Assembly: GCA_002173095.1 (NCBI GenBank)
Contig: NHBK01000020.1
Span: 62,423 to 126,422 of the forward strand
Direction: 5' to 3'
Origin: Hyphomonadaceae bacterium TMED5
Lineage (GTDB): Bacteria > Pseudomonadota > Alphaproteobacteria > Caulobacterales > Hyphomonadaceae
DNA length: 64,000 bases
The notes beneath the pieces were generated by a model. The model did no database searches. It was given only the letters and a program-made list of their open reading frames with translations, and had not been told where the DNA came from. Below are positions 7,235 to 15,928 of this stretch, one piece after another; within the stretch, counting starts at the first letter, position 1; each line of letters opens with the position of its first letter. The translations under genes and the position numbers were made by a program.

Positions 7235-8611
7235 TCACGCGGCGGTCTTGCGCTTTCGCGCGGGTTCGGGGGCGACGTCCGTTGCCGGGGGATCGGCGGG
7301 GGCCTCGGCATCGTCGCCCAGCCGCTCGGTCCTCACCTGCGCGAAGGTCCGGCCGTCGCCATCGAGGATTGCGTTCTTGCCAGTCTCGGCTTGCCAGCGC
7401 TCGACGGCGACATCGACATAGGCCGGGCTGATTTCCATCGCGAACACACGGCGGCCGTTGGCCTCGCCCGCCATGATCTGAGAGCCGGAGCCGGAGAACG
7501 GCTCGTAGCAGAGCCCGCCCCGCGCCACATGCTGGCGCATCGGGATGCCGAAGGCGTCGAGCGGTTTCGGAGTCGGGTGATCGGGCCGGTCGTCCTTGGC
7601 GAAACTCGGCAGCGCCCATGTCGAGGGCAGCGTTTCCTCGGCGACCTTCGGCGGGCGGTTCGGACGACGCCAGCCCATGAAGCAGGGCTCGTGCTTCCAG
7701 AGGTAGTGCGAGCGGGTCAGGACGCCGCGGCCCTTCACCCAGATGATCTGCTGGTGGACGAAAGCGCCCGCCTTCTCCCAGCAGGCTTCGAGCATCGCCT
7801 GGCGGCGCGAGGCGTGCCAGCAATACCAGGCGGCATCCTCGGCAATCGCCTCGGCCACGGCCGCCGCGATGAACCCGTCATAGAGTTCCGCGCCCTGCGA
7901 AGAATCATCCCAAGTCGTGCCGTAGGACGCTGACCAATCCTTGTTGCGGGTCGGGTGGTTCGAACCGTCATAGTCCACGAGATACGGCGGGTCCGTCGCG
8001 AACAGGATCGCCCGCTCGCCATTCATCAGGCGGCGCACATCGGCAGCGCTGGTGCTGTCGCCGCACAGCAGGCGGTGATCGCCAAGGATCCACAGATCAC
8101 CGGTCCGCGAGGCCGGGTTGCGCGGCGGTTCGGGGACGGTCACCGGCGGCACGGAGCCCCCGGCGCCACCTTCTTCACCGTCGTCTTCCGCGACGTAGGC
8201 CAGCAGCTTGTCCAACTCGCCGTCGGAAAACCCGACCAGCGACAGGTCGAAATCCTCGGCCAAGAGGTCGTTCAGTTCGGCCGAGAGCAGCGCCTCGTCC
8301 CAGGTGCCGAGCTCCGTCAACTTGTTGTCCGCGATGCGGTAGGCCCGGCGTTGCGCCTCGGTCAGGTGCCCGAGCACGATCACCGGCGCCTCGGTCAGCC
8401 CGAGCTGCGTTGCGGCCAGAACGCGCCCGTGGCCCGCGATCAGTTCGCCGTCCTCGGCGACGAGGCATGGCACCGTCCAGCCGAACTCGGCCATGCTGGC
8501 GGCGATCTTCGCGACCTGGTCCGGCCCGTGCGCCTTCGCGTTCTTCGCGTAGGGCTGCAGGCGCGACAGCGGCCACGTCTGGATCGCGTCCGGGGCGAAG
8601 CTCAGCGTCAT
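7235..8611 (-). CDS. ParB-like nuclease domain fused to N4/N6 DNA methyltransferase
   Basis: A 458-residue two-domain protein. Residues about 10-110 form a ParB/Srx-like domain (WPLSRLQPYAKNAKAH; GELIAGHGRVLAATQLG). The C-terminal part is an amino-methyltransferase with the catalytic DPPY (FATDPPYLVDYDG, about 203) and a later SAM-binding FSGSGSQIMAG (about 372), so the motif order is beta class. Such proteins methylate adenine or N4 of cytosine and are common solitary phage enzymes with an anti-restriction role. ATG 8611 (MTLSFAPD) is preferred over the frame opening at 8698 because GAGGACC lies just upstream and the extra residues are low-complexity. The downstream C5 methyltransferase starts 1 nt after its stop. 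Confidence 0.9.
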   Translation of the reverse strand: MTLSFAPDAIQTWPLSRLQPYAKNAKAHGPDQVAKIAASMAEFGWTVPCLVAEDGELIAGHGRVLAATQLGLTEAPVIVLGHLTEAQRRAYRIADNKLTELGTWDEALLSAELNDLLAEDFDLSLVGFSDGELDKLLAYVAEDDGEEGGAGGSVPPVTVPEPPRNPASRTGDLWILGDHRLLCGDSTSAADVRRLMNGERAILFATDPPYLVDYDGSNHPTRNKDWSASYGTTWDDSSQGAELYDGFIAAAVAEAIAEDAAWYCWHASRRQAMLEACWEKAGAFVHQQIIWVKGRGVLTRSHYLWKHEPCFMGWRRPNRPPKVAEETLPSTWALPSFAKDDRPDHPTPKPLDAFGIPMRQHVARGGLCYEPFSGSGSQIMAGEANGRRVFAMEISPAYVDVAVERWQAETGKNAILDGDGRTFAQVRTERLGDDAEAPADPPATDVAPEPARKRKTAA

Positions 8612-9015
8612 GGTGGGCAAGGTCCTCGGTCGGGTGGATGCCGGTGGCTTCCGGACTCCGGATGCCGCGCTGGACTCCACACGGGGTCCAGCGGCCACCA
8701 GCGGTGTCCAGGCGGAAGGCCAGCGTTCATTGGTGTTTGCGCGGGGCGCGCGTGGCTCCGGCTTCCGGGTGGCTTCCCAAAAATCCGGCCCTGTCGCTGG
8801 CGATGTCCCGCGCTTCGCCCGCCAGCATACGAATATCGCCAGGAAGGAACCAAGAACTCAATGGGTTAGCCCATTGGGCCCCGGCTGGACCCTTCGCTGG
8901 ACCCGGGAAGCCAGCGGCGCGGCGTCTGCCTGCGCGCTCCTCTTCCGAGCATATTCGTTTTCTAACGGCCTCGTCGAAATGTGTAAGGCCCTGCGATGTA
9001 CACCCGAAAATTTCC
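8612..9015. other. Intergenic stretch, no gene seen
   Basis: About 400 nt between the ParB-MTase start and the end of the DUF6362 gene. Open frames here are short shadows with poor codon use. The stretch has scattered direct repeats of ctggaccc-type words but no convincing terminator or RNA gene. A promoter for the two methyltransferase genes could lie here. Confidence 0.4.
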
Positions 9016-9462
9016 TCAGAGGACGATTTTTCTTGACAGGCGATTGGCGTTCTCGATGACGAACTGCTGCGAGCGCCGGGGCGACGGCACGCGACCGTTC
9101 AGCCGCCAGGTGATCACCGCGAGGCCGTACTGCCAGCGCTTGGTCGCGGCCGTGCGCGACAGGCCGAACTGCCAGCAGATCGGCTTCCACGCCATGCCGT
9201 CGGCGCGGGCCCAGACGAGGCGGCCATCCTCGGGTTCGAGCCAGCGCAGCCAGAGCATCGCTTCCTCGGCCTGCGTGATCTGACGCGGGCTCGGCTTCGG
9301 GCGACGCATCTGCGGTTCCTGTCCAACCTTGTCGGCGAAGCTGTGGAAGTACTCGGGCCAGGCGTTGAAGAAACCCTGCGGCATCACGCCCGGCATCTGC
9401 CGCATCACGCCCGCCGCAAGCTCCAGCCGGTCCTGCACCTGCGCTGTGGTCCACTCACCCAT
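9016..9462 (-). CDS. DUF6362 family protein
   Basis: A 148-residue protein starting MGEWTTAQVQDRLELAAGVM. It carries features seen in DUF6362 members of alphaproteobacterial prophages: a Pro/Gln-rich segment (residues 50-62), then AEEAMLWLRWLEPEDGRLVW and a putative helix-turn-helix KPICWQFGLSRTAATKRWQY (about 93-112). The Trp-rich helical part suggests nucleic-acid binding. It may serve as a small-terminase-like or regulatory protein, but this is not established. It overlaps the end of the upstream 64-residue gene by 8 nt, within the minus-strand replication/nuclease operon. Confidence 0.8.
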   Translation of the reverse strand: MGEWTTAQVQDRLELAAGVMRQMPGVMPQGFFNAWPEYFHSFADKVGQEPQMRRPKPSPRQITQAEEAMLWLRWLEPEDGRLVWARADGMAWKPICWQFGLSRTAATKRWQYGLAVITWRLNGRVPSPRRSQQFVIENANRLSRKIVL

Positions 9463-9649
9463 GACGCGCCTCCCGTTCCCGTTTGCCGTAGAGCCGCTCG
9501 CCGAGCTGACGGACCAGCTCGCGCTCGGGCCAGGTCAGGCGATGGTCGTCGATGGCGACGGCCAGCAGGCCCTGTTCCTTCCAGCCGTCGCGTTTGACTT
9601 CGTCGGGGTTGCGGCGGTGACCGCCGTAGCCCTTGGGCGTGAACCGCAT
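9455..9649 (-). CDS. Small conserved phage protein, function unknown
   Basis: A 64-residue protein starting MRFTPKGYGGHRRNPDEVKR and ending LYGKREREARHG. It is basic, with no membrane segment. ATG 9649 is preferred over the longer open frame because it lies 5 nt after the stop of the RuvC-like gene. It overlaps the DUF6362 start by 8 nt. Tight packing between two phage-type genes makes it a real gene; no function can be assigned. Confidence 0.65.
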   Translation of the reverse strand: MRFTPKGYGGHRRNPDEVKRDGWKEQGLLAVAIDDHRLTWPERELVRQLGERLYGKREREARHG

Positions 9650-9654
9650 GCCGC

Positions 9655-10191
9655 TCACTGCACACCTCCCCGGGTCTCCAGCGCCCAGAGCAGGATCGCG
9701 ATGGCGTCGGCCTCGTTGTCGTCGGCGGGCGAGAAGCCGCGCGCCCGGGCGGCCTCCATCATGGCGTCCTTGTTCGCGTTGCCCTTGCCGGTGGCGTGGC
9801 GCTTGATCGTGCCGACGGGAACGCCCTCGTAGGGAATGCCGCGCAGTTCGGCCCATGCCGTCAGCGTGGCCATCAGCCCGCCATAGACATGGGCGGCATC
9901 GGTCGCGGCATGGCGGCGGACCTCCTCGAACCAGATGGCGGCAACGGGCCCCGACAGCCGGTCGATCTCCGTGAGCCAGTTGGTGAAGCGGAGGTACCGC
10001 ATGCCGCCGCCATCAAACCGCCCGGGGCGGAAGGATGCCGTGCCGGAGGTGATCAGCTCGTCGATGCCGTGCAGCGCCCAGCCCGTCGTGGTGCCGAGGT
10101 CGAGCGCCAGCGTCACCCGGTTGGCGCGGACGACGGGCCGCAGATCGGGGATTGCCTCACGGGCGGAGGTGGCGAGAGTCAGGTCAGCCAT
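9655..10191 (-). CDS. RuvC-like Holliday-junction resolvase fold protein
   Basis: A 178-residue protein with an RNase H/RuvC fold. Acidic active-site candidates are D31 in VTLALDLGTTTGWAL, E89/E90 in AAIWFEEVRRH and D158/D162 in SPADDNEADAIAILLWALE, the expected order for RuvC-type nucleases. The KRHATGKGNANKDAMMEAAR stretch (131-150) is also typical. Phage RuvC-like enzymes resolve branched DNA before packaging. ATG 10191 (MADLTLAT) is preferred; the same frame stays open upstream through a hairpin to ATG 10473 overlapping the replication gene, but the added residues look non-coding. It is followed by the 64-residue gene after 5 nt. Confidence 0.85.
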   Translation of the reverse strand: MADLTLATSAREAIPDLRPVVRANRVTLALDLGTTTGWALHGIDELITSGTASFRPGRFDGGGMRYLRFTNWLTEIDRLSGPVAAIWFEEVRRHAATDAAHVYGGLMATLTAWAELRGIPYEGVPVGTIKRHATGKGNANKDAMMEAARARGFSPADDNEADAIAILLWALETRGGVQ

Positions 10192-10320
10192 GGGTGGTCT
10201 CCTCTTCTGGTTGGCTGCTCGGGTGGAAGACGACGGTGGCCTGGTGCTTGGCGGTACGGGGCCGCCGTCGTCGGATCGGAATGTGCAAAGAGCGGCGGGG
10301 CCCGCGCGCGGATACCCTCG

Positions 10321-10367
10321 ACGTATGGGAGGCGAGGCCAAACCTGCCGGTTGGCCTCCCCATACGT
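10321..10367. repeat. Large imperfect hairpin (17 paired bases, 4-nt bulge)
   Basis: ACGTATGGG (10321-10329) pairs with CCCATACGT (10359-10367), and GAGGCCAA (10334-10341) pairs with TTGGCCTC (10351-10358). A 4-nt bulge (10330-10333) sits on the left arm and the loop is 9 nt (10342-10350). It lies in the 274-nt spacer between the replication gene and the RuvC-like gene. There is no T tract on either side, so a simple rho-independent terminator is unlikely. It could be an RNA regulatory hairpin, a protein site or a mobile palindromic repeat. Confidence 0.65.
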
Positions 10368-10465
10368 AGTATGGGGGCTTGCCCACTCGCCTCATGTTCT
10401 GGCTGCAAGTCTCTGTTCCCGTTGATTTTTCATGGCTCAGAGGATGAGGCGGGTCGATGAGGAAG

Positions 10466-13400
10466 TCAGTCATGGGCCTCCTCCGGATAGACCCAGACGG
10501 CGGGGTTCTCGACCTCGCGCGCGCGGCCGGAATGGGGGCATTTGTAGTGGGTCGGCAGCACCGCGACGCCCTCGGCAAGGACCTCTCCGGTGTCCGTGTC
10601 GATCACGGGATCGCGGCCAAAGCGCATGTCCCTGATCACGAGATATCCGAAATGCGATTGCGTCCCGGCGTACCCGTGCTCCGTGAAGCTCCGGCGGAAC
10701 TTGATCAGGCCCTTGGTGGCGAGCACCGACAGCCGCTCACGGATGCTGTAGCGCCCGCCGAGATCGTGCTGGTTCTCGAACGCCTCCGCGAACTGCGTGG
10801 CGGTGTAGAGCCGCCCCTCGGCCGCCTCGTCGAAGATCATCCCCAGGACGACCTGGTTTTTTCGATCCCGCTCGGCATCATGCCTGGCGCCGATGTCCTG
10901 GCGCACGAGGCGCTCGTTCATCGGATTGATCTCCACCCATTGGCCGCGCACCTTGTCGATCAGCTTCGAGGGCAGCGCGGGGCCGTTGCGCAGCTCGATC
11001 TCCAGCTTGCGCTCTGACGCGTCCTCGTCGGGGCGGTGCAGGATCAGCCCGGAGGTGTAGAAGCCCCGCAGGGCGCTGGCGCCGGAAAGCGCGAGAAACG
11101 GATCCTCTTTCACCTGGTGCTTGCTGAGCTTCTTGGTGTGGTGGATCAGGATGACCCCGCAGTCCGGGTCGATGTGGTCGCGCAGAACCTCGACCCGCTC
11201 CTTGAGAAAGAACATCATGGCGGTGTTGTCGTTCTCACCACCGCCATCGGGTCCGCCATCGAAGAGGTTCCGGATCGGGTCGACGCAGAGGATGTCGGGC
11301 GTCGCATCCGGGAAGGAGGTCTGAACGGCACGCGCCACGCGCACGCTGCCCTCGTTGTCGAGCAGCATTTTCAGCTTGGGTGTGGCGACGAAGGTGTCGC
11401 GCGCGGCGGCCAGCACGTCGGGCGGCAGGGCGATCTGCTTCAGCCGTTCGCGCAGATAGTGGTACTGGATCTCGGCCTGCAGGTAGAAGATCCGCAGTGG
11501 CCGGGGTGGCGTGAAGCCGAGGAACGGCACGCCAGCGGCCATGTGCACGAGCCAGGAGATCAGCAGGTCGCTCTTGCCGACCTTGGGCGCACCGCCCAGC
11601 ACCAGCAGTCCGCCCGGCGTCAGCACCCGGGGTGCGATGATGTCCTCGGGCATCGGGCTCTGATCGTCCAGCAGCGCGCCCAACGTGAAGGCGGGCATCT
11701 CGACCGGTCCCGGTGCGCCGGAGTCCAGCCGGATCAGCGGCGGGCCGTATTTCTCGACATGCCGTTCCCAGAGCCGCTCGGATTCCCGCTTCAGCCGCTC
11801 GACCGGCCACTGGGGCCGCAGCATCGCGGCGTTGTAGCCGCAGATGCCGATCCAGCCCTCGTCCTTTGTCATCCGGCCCTCGTGGACCATGCGGATGAAA
11901 TGCCCGATCGCGGCGGACGCACCTTCGAAGCGGGACCAGTCGTCCTGCGCCCCCTCCCGCACCGGCGTGGTCAGCACTTCGTCCATGGCGGGCTTGTCGG
12001 GATGGGTGAACGCAGGCTGCAGGGACACGCCCGGCGCGGGCGGCATGTCGGTCAAGGCTTCGATGAATTCGGCCAGATCGCGTTCGCGGTCGGCGTTCAG
12101 TTCGACGATCCGCACCTGCGTCTTGAGGTTGTTCTTGTAGTAGACCGAGCCCGCCACCCGGATCGGCTGATGGGCGGAGCGGAAATGCATGTCGCCGCCG
12201 ACCTTTGCGGCGATGTCGCCGCGCAGACGGCAGACGCGCACTATGTCGTCACCCTCGGCGGGTTCGGTCAGCGCCCACCAGACGTGGCACTTGCGCTGCC
12301 CTTCGGCCGTCACGCCGCCGCTCTCCACCACCATGCTGGCCGATCCGAGGTGGCGCTCGAGGTGCGCGCGCTTGGCGGCGATGTCACCGGTGTCGAGATC
12401 GACGACCACCGTCTGCATCTGCAGAATATCGGTGGCCTTGGCCTGGCCGGGCGCCGCGACAGTGCCGGGGATCACATAGACTGCCGCGCCCTCGCGCGAG
12501 GCCCATGTCGCGAAGGTCGCCATCTTTTCCGGGGCGGAATGATCCGCTTCCAGCCAGATGTTGTGCGGGCGACCATCGATGCCCTGACCCTTGTCGATGA
12601 AGCTGCGGACAGGGATCAGACCGTTCCGTTCGATCAGCTTCATCACCCGCGCCTCATGCTGGGTGCGGCGGAACTGCACGACGCCCGGGGGCCGCAGCTT
12701 GACCGTGACCTGCGGCTGGCGCTTGACGTCACCCTTGAACAGGATCCGGAACACGAGCTCGCCCAGCCGCCAAGCGCCGCCGAACGAGACCGGCGTGCTG
12801 CCGAAATGCTGGAGCGCATCACCGCCGAGGTCCCGCGAGCGCAGCGTGCGCACCACGCGGGGATACCCCTTCTTGCCGGGCGCCATCAGGTCGGCCGCCG
12901 CCTCGATGATCAGCACCTTGTCGATCAGCGGATCGTAGGCGGCATCGAAGGCGAAGCTTGGTTCGGCCAGTTCGACCGGGCGCAGGGTATAGAGGTCCTG
13001 CGCATCGTCGCCGTCGAAGAAGCCGGGCCTGTCGAGGATGATCGAGGCGAAGAGTTCCGCGATCTCGGGCTGATGCGCCTTCCGGATGCGGGCCAATCGC
13101 AGCATGCCGGTGTTCTCGGAGTATCGCAGCACGGCGTGGGAAATCTGTCGCACGCTGATGACCCGTTCGACCTGGCCCTCGACGACCGGCATGGTCGAAA
13201 CCATGGAGCCGTGGCTGACCACGAGGTTGATCTCGTCATCGTCGTCGTAGTCGCCCACCCGGCAGTAGTCCCCGAGAAAGGCGTCACGGAAGAGCGCGGC
13301 GACGGCCGTCCGGAACGCCTCGACCTTCTCCTCCGTCAGGTCGATCGCGACGCCCCGTTCCCGTCCGGCATATTCATGCAGGCGGTCGGCAGTGAGCATC

Positions 13401-13813
13401 GCCATGTGGTCGGCGGCCGCGTCAAACAGATCGGGATGCTCCAGAAACACCCGGACGGCGATGTGCTTGGGATCATGCGCCTTGTTCGGCGAGTCCTCGT
13501 CGCCGGTCTTCATGTCGGGGAACAGATCGACGCCCTGACGGGCGGCCTGCGCCTGGATGATCTCGAGGCCGCGGGCATCGCCAAGTTCCGCGATGCGGTG
13601 CAGATCGCCGCGCAGCCCCTCGGGATAGCTGTCCTCGGCGCCGGTCAGCAGTTTCTCCAGCGCCTCGCGGGCGGCATCCTCCTCCTGGTCCAGCTGGTCG
13701 ACCGAGAAGCCCTTGTACTTGCCCTCGTGCCGCGCCAGCAGCGGCTTCATCAGGGCGAGATCAATGGTCTTGATGAACCGGGGGTTCACGAACTTCTTCA
13801 AATTGCCGGCCAC
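10466..13813 (-). CDS. Large phage/plasmid-type replication protein: primase-like region plus RepA-like ATPase
   Basis: About 1115 residues. The N-terminal ~430 residues are not recognised. Near 465-560 there is a RepB-primase-like (archaeo-eukaryotic primase) pattern: VVDLDTGDI, VVESGGV and KCHVWWALTEP. From about 730 follows a RecA/AAA_25 ATPase like RepA of RSF1010-type replicons: LGGAPKVGKSDLLISWLVHM (Walker A), DILCVDPIRNLFDGG (Walker B) and VILIHHTKK. The C-terminus looks like a winged helix (RYSIRERLSVLATKGLIKF). A GTG start at 13813 is preferred because AGGAAAGGGG lies 7 nt upstream; a TTG at 13834 would add seven residues. It probably opens replication of the element. It is transcribed divergently from the recombination module. 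Confidence 0.85.
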   Translation of the reverse strand: MAGNLKKFVNPRFIKTIDLALMKPLLARHEGKYKGFSVDQLDQEEDAAREALEKLLTGAEDSYPEGLRGDLHRIAELGDARGLEIIQAQAARQGVDLFPDMKTGDEDSPNKAHDPKHIAVRVFLEHPDLFDAAADHMAMLTADRLHEYAGRERGVAIDLTEEKVEAFRTAVAALFRDAFLGDYCRVGDYDDDDEINLVVSHGSMVSTMPVVEGQVERVISVRQISHAVLRYSENTGMLRLARIRKAHQPEIAELFASIILDRPGFFDGDDAQDLYTLRPVELAEPSFAFDAAYDPLIDKVLIIEAAADLMAPGKKGYPRVVRTLRSRDLGGDALQHFGSTPVSFGGAWRLGELVFRILFKGDVKRQPQVTVKLRPPGVVQFRRTQHEARVMKLIERNGLIPVRSFIDKGQGIDGRPHNIWLEADHSAPEKMATFATWASREGAAVYVIPGTVAAPGQAKATDILQMQTVVVDLDTGDIAAKRAHLERHLGSASMVVESGGVTAEGQRKCHVWWALTEPAEGDDIVRVCRLRGDIAAKVGGDMHFRSAHQPIRVAGSVYYKNNLKTQVRIVELNADRERDLAEFIEALTDMPPAPGVSLQPAFTHPDKPAMDEVLTTPVREGAQDDWSRFEGASAAIGHFIRMVHEGRMTKDEGWIGICGYNAAMLRPQWPVERLKRESERLWERHVEKYGPPLIRLDSGAPGPVEMPAFTLGALLDDQSPMPEDIIAPRVLTPGGLLVLGGAPKVGKSDLLISWLVHMAAGVPFLGFTPPRPLRIFYLQAEIQYHYLRERLKQIALPPDVLAAARDTFVATPKLKMLLDNEGSVRVARAVQTSFPDATPDILCVDPIRNLFDGGPDGGGENDNTAMMFFLKERVEVLRDHIDPDCGVILIHHTKKLSKHQVKEDPFLALSGASALRGFYTSGLILHRPDEDASERKLEIELRNGPALPSKLIDKVRGQWVEINPMNERLVRQDIGARHDAERDRKNQVVLGMIFDEAAEGRLYTATQFAEAFENQHDLGGRYSIRERLSVLATKGLIKFRRSFTEHGYAGTQSHFGYLVIRDMRFGRDPVIDTDTGEVLAEGVAVLPTHYKCPHSGRAREVENPAVWVYPEEAHD

Positions 13814-13950
13814 GACGAATCCCCTTTCCTGCAAGACAAGTGTTCCTGTTACGTTCTTTTGATCGATTCTTCAACCTGTGCGGGATCGGCTGGGACGCTT
13901 TCCGACATCGACGAGTAGAGGCCAGAGGAGACGACTGCTCCGAGGCCCGC

Positions 13951-14154
13951 ATGAAACGCCCCAATCCCCTCCCGCCCGACCAGATGACGCCGGCAGAGCG
14001 CCGCACCGAGCTGTGCGGCCTGCTGGCGCTCGGGCTGGTTCGGTTGCGGATGCGGGATAGGGGCGAAGTATCTGACGATACTGGAGAACGTTGCCTACAC
14101 TATCCGCCCGACCAATGCCGTCATGCAACTCCAACGCACCGGAGAAATGCATGA
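13951..14154 (+). CDS. Small protein of the recombinase module
   Basis: A 67-residue protein starting MKRPNPLPPDQMTPAERRTE, with a helical segment LCGLLALGLVRLRMRD and a Cys/His-bearing tail. Its stop overlaps the start of the DUF2924 gene by 4 nt (ATGA), the same coupling used by the next two junctions, which supports it as a real gene. Function unknown. An ATG at 13951 is chosen over the upstream opening at 13840 because the conserved-looking part starts there. Confidence 0.65.
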   Translation: MKRPNPLPPDQMTPAERRTELCGLLALGLVRLRMRDRGEVSDDTGERCLHYPPDQCRHATPTHRRNA

Positions 14155-14606
14155 ACAAGCCCGATCCCATCCCCGCGCGCCTGGCGGCGCTCAAGACCAC
14201 GCCGACGCCTGACCTGAAAGAGCAGTGGCGCGACCTGTTCGACAGCGAGCCGCCTCCGTTCAACAGGCGCTACCTCGAATCCCGCCTGGCCTACCGCATC
14301 CAGGAACTTGCGTATGGCGGGCTGAAGCCGGAGACGATCCGGCGCCTTGAGCGGCTGGGCGAGGAACTTGACGGCGGCGACCGGGCGAAGCGGAGCATCC
14401 GCGCCGATCGCGACCGCCCGATCACCGGCACGCGGCTGCTGCGCGAGTGGCAGGGCGTCGAGCAGATAGTCACCGTAACTGCCGACGGCTTCGAATGGCA
14501 GGGGCGGCCGTACAAGTCGCTGTCCGCGATCGCCCGCGCGATCACCGGCACGCGCTGGAACGGCTGGGTCTTCTTCGGGCTCAAGAACCACAGGGGGCGG
14601 ACATGA
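14151..14606 (+). CDS. DUF2924 domain protein
   Basis: A 151-residue protein of the DUF2924 family, almost always found just upstream of large serine recombinases in alphaproteobacterial mobile elements. Family marks are EQWRDLFDSEPPPFNRRYLE (about 26-45), SRLAYRIQELAYGGL, the basic stretch RPITGTRLLREWQGVEQIV, and the C-terminal FEWQGRPYKSLSAIARAITG followed by TRWNGWVFFGL. The C-terminal half resembles small DNA-binding domains, so a role as recombination directionality factor or accessory protein is plausible but unproven. GGAG precedes ATG 14151. Both ends overlap neighbours as ATGA. Confidence 0.9.
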   Translation: MNKPDPIPARLAALKTTPTPDLKEQWRDLFDSEPPPFNRRYLESRLAYRIQELAYGGLKPETIRRLERLGEELDGGDRAKRSIRADRDRPITGTRLLREWQGVEQIVTVTADGFEWQGRPYKSLSAIARAITGTRWNGWVFFGLKNHRGRT

Positions 14607-15928
14607 CGAAGCCGCCGGAAAAATCGAAGGTCGTCCGCAAGCTGCGGTGCGCCATCTACACCCGGAAATCTTCCGAGGAAGGGCTGGAGCAGGAATTCAA
14701 CAGCCTGCACGCCCAACGCGAAGCCTGTGAGGCGTACATCGCCAGCCAGCGGTCCGAGGGTTGGGTGCTCGTCCGCGATCAGTATGACGACGGCGGCATC
14801 TCGGGCGGCACGCTGGAACGACCCGGATTGCAGCGACTGATGGAGGACATCGAGGACGGACTGGTCGACGTGGTCGTCGTCTACAAGATCGACCGCCTCA
14901 GCCGCTCGCTGGCGGATTTCGCCAAGCTGGTCGAGGTGTTCGACCGGAACGGGGTGACCTTCGTCTCGGTCACGCAGTCGTTCAACACGACCACCTCCAT
15001 GGGGCGGCTGACGCTGAACATCCTGCTGTCCTTCGCCCAGTTCGAGCGCGAGGTGACGGCCGAGCGCATCCGCGACAAGGTCGCCGCCAGCCGGAAGAAG
15101 GGGATGTGGATGGGCGGGGTGCCGCCCTACGGCTACCGCGTCGAGAACCGGAAGCTCGTCATTGACGATGAACACGCGGAGCATGTCCGCTGGATTTTCG
15201 CCCGCTTCCTCGAAATCGGCTCGGGGACGGAACTGGCGCGCGAGGTCGGCATGCGCGGCATCCGCACCCCGCGCGGCAACCGGATCGACAAGAAATACAT
15301 CTACAGGATGCTCAGTAACCGCGCCTACATCGGCGAGGCGGTCCACAAGGGCGACAGCTATCCCGGCGAGCACGACGCCATCATCGACCGCGAGGTTTGG
15401 GACAAGGTTCATACGATCCTGCAGGAGAGCCCGCGCAAGCGCGCCGCCCGCACACGCGCCGACACGCCCGCGCTGCTGAAGGGGCTGCTGTTCGGTCCCG
15501 ATGGTGCGGCCTTCTCGCCGACGCATACCCGCAAGGGCGGGCGGTTGTACCGCTACTATGTCAGCCAGACGGTCTTGAAGCACGGTGCAGGATCATGCCC
15601 GGTGGGCCGCTTGCCAGCGGGGGAGATAGAGGCGGCCGTCATCGAGCAGCTGCGCGCCGTGTTCCGGCAACCTGAGATCGTAGCGGGGACATGGAAGGCG
15701 ACGCGGGCGCAGGATGCCGAAATTACCGAGGCGGATGTCCGCGCAGCCCTGATGCAACTCGACCCGATGTGGGATGAACTGTTCCCCGCCGAGCAGGCGC
15801 GCATCGTTGCGCTGCTGGTCGAGCGCGTGGACATCGGCACCGACGGCCTGAACGTCCGGCTTCGCGTGGACGGCCTCGGAGGGTTCGCGCGGGAGATGCT
15901 GACCGGTGACATAGGTGCGGCGGCATGA
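14603..15928 (+). CDS. Large serine recombinase (site-specific integrase/resolvase family)
   Basis: A 441-residue recombinase. The N-terminal resolvase domain has RCAIYTRKSSEEGLEQEFNS with the likely nucleophile Ser23, DGGISGGTLERPGLQRL and VVVYKIDRLSRSLADFAKL. The recombinase domain (about 175-265) includes GMWMGGVPPYGYRVENRKL and IYRMLSNRAYIGEAVHKG. A zinc-ribbon-like segment around 310-340 and a helical C-terminus follow. It most likely integrates and excises the phage-like element, acting on attP/attB. It sits in a four-gene ATGA-coupled unit (13951-16329). At 441 residues it is somewhat shorter than phiC31-type enzymes but complete in motifs. Confidence 0.95.
   Translation: MTKPPEKSKVVRKLRCAIYTRKSSEEGLEQEFNSLHAQREACEAYIASQRSEGWVLVRDQYDDGGISGGTLERPGLQRLMEDIEDGLVDVVVVYKIDRLSRSLADFAKLVEVFDRNGVTFVSVTQSFNTTTSMGRLTLNILLSFAQFEREVTAERIRDKVAASRKKGMWMGGVPPYGYRVENRKLVIDDEHAEHVRWIFARFLEIGSGTELAREVGMRGIRTPRGNRIDKKYIYRMLSNRAYIGEAVHKGDSYPGEHDAIIDREVWDKVHTILQESPRKRAARTRADTPALLKGLLFGPDGAAFSPTHTRKGGRLYRYYVSQTVLKHGAGSCPVGRLPAGEIEAAVIEQLRAVFRQPEIVAGTWKATRAQDAEITEADVRAALMQLDPMWDELFPAEQARIVALLVERVDIGTDGLNVRLRVDGLGGFAREMLTGDIGAAA

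Noticed and set aside
9655-10578. Extended 307-residue version of the RuvC-like protein
   Set aside because: The extra N-terminal 129 residues are low-complexity and run through the hairpin at 10321-10367. ATG 10191 lies just before the conserved fold.
11036-13918. Plus-strand open frame of 960 codons opposite the replication gene
   Set aside because: It is the complement of the GC3-biased replication gene. The translation has no family motif, while the minus strand carries Walker motifs and a good start.
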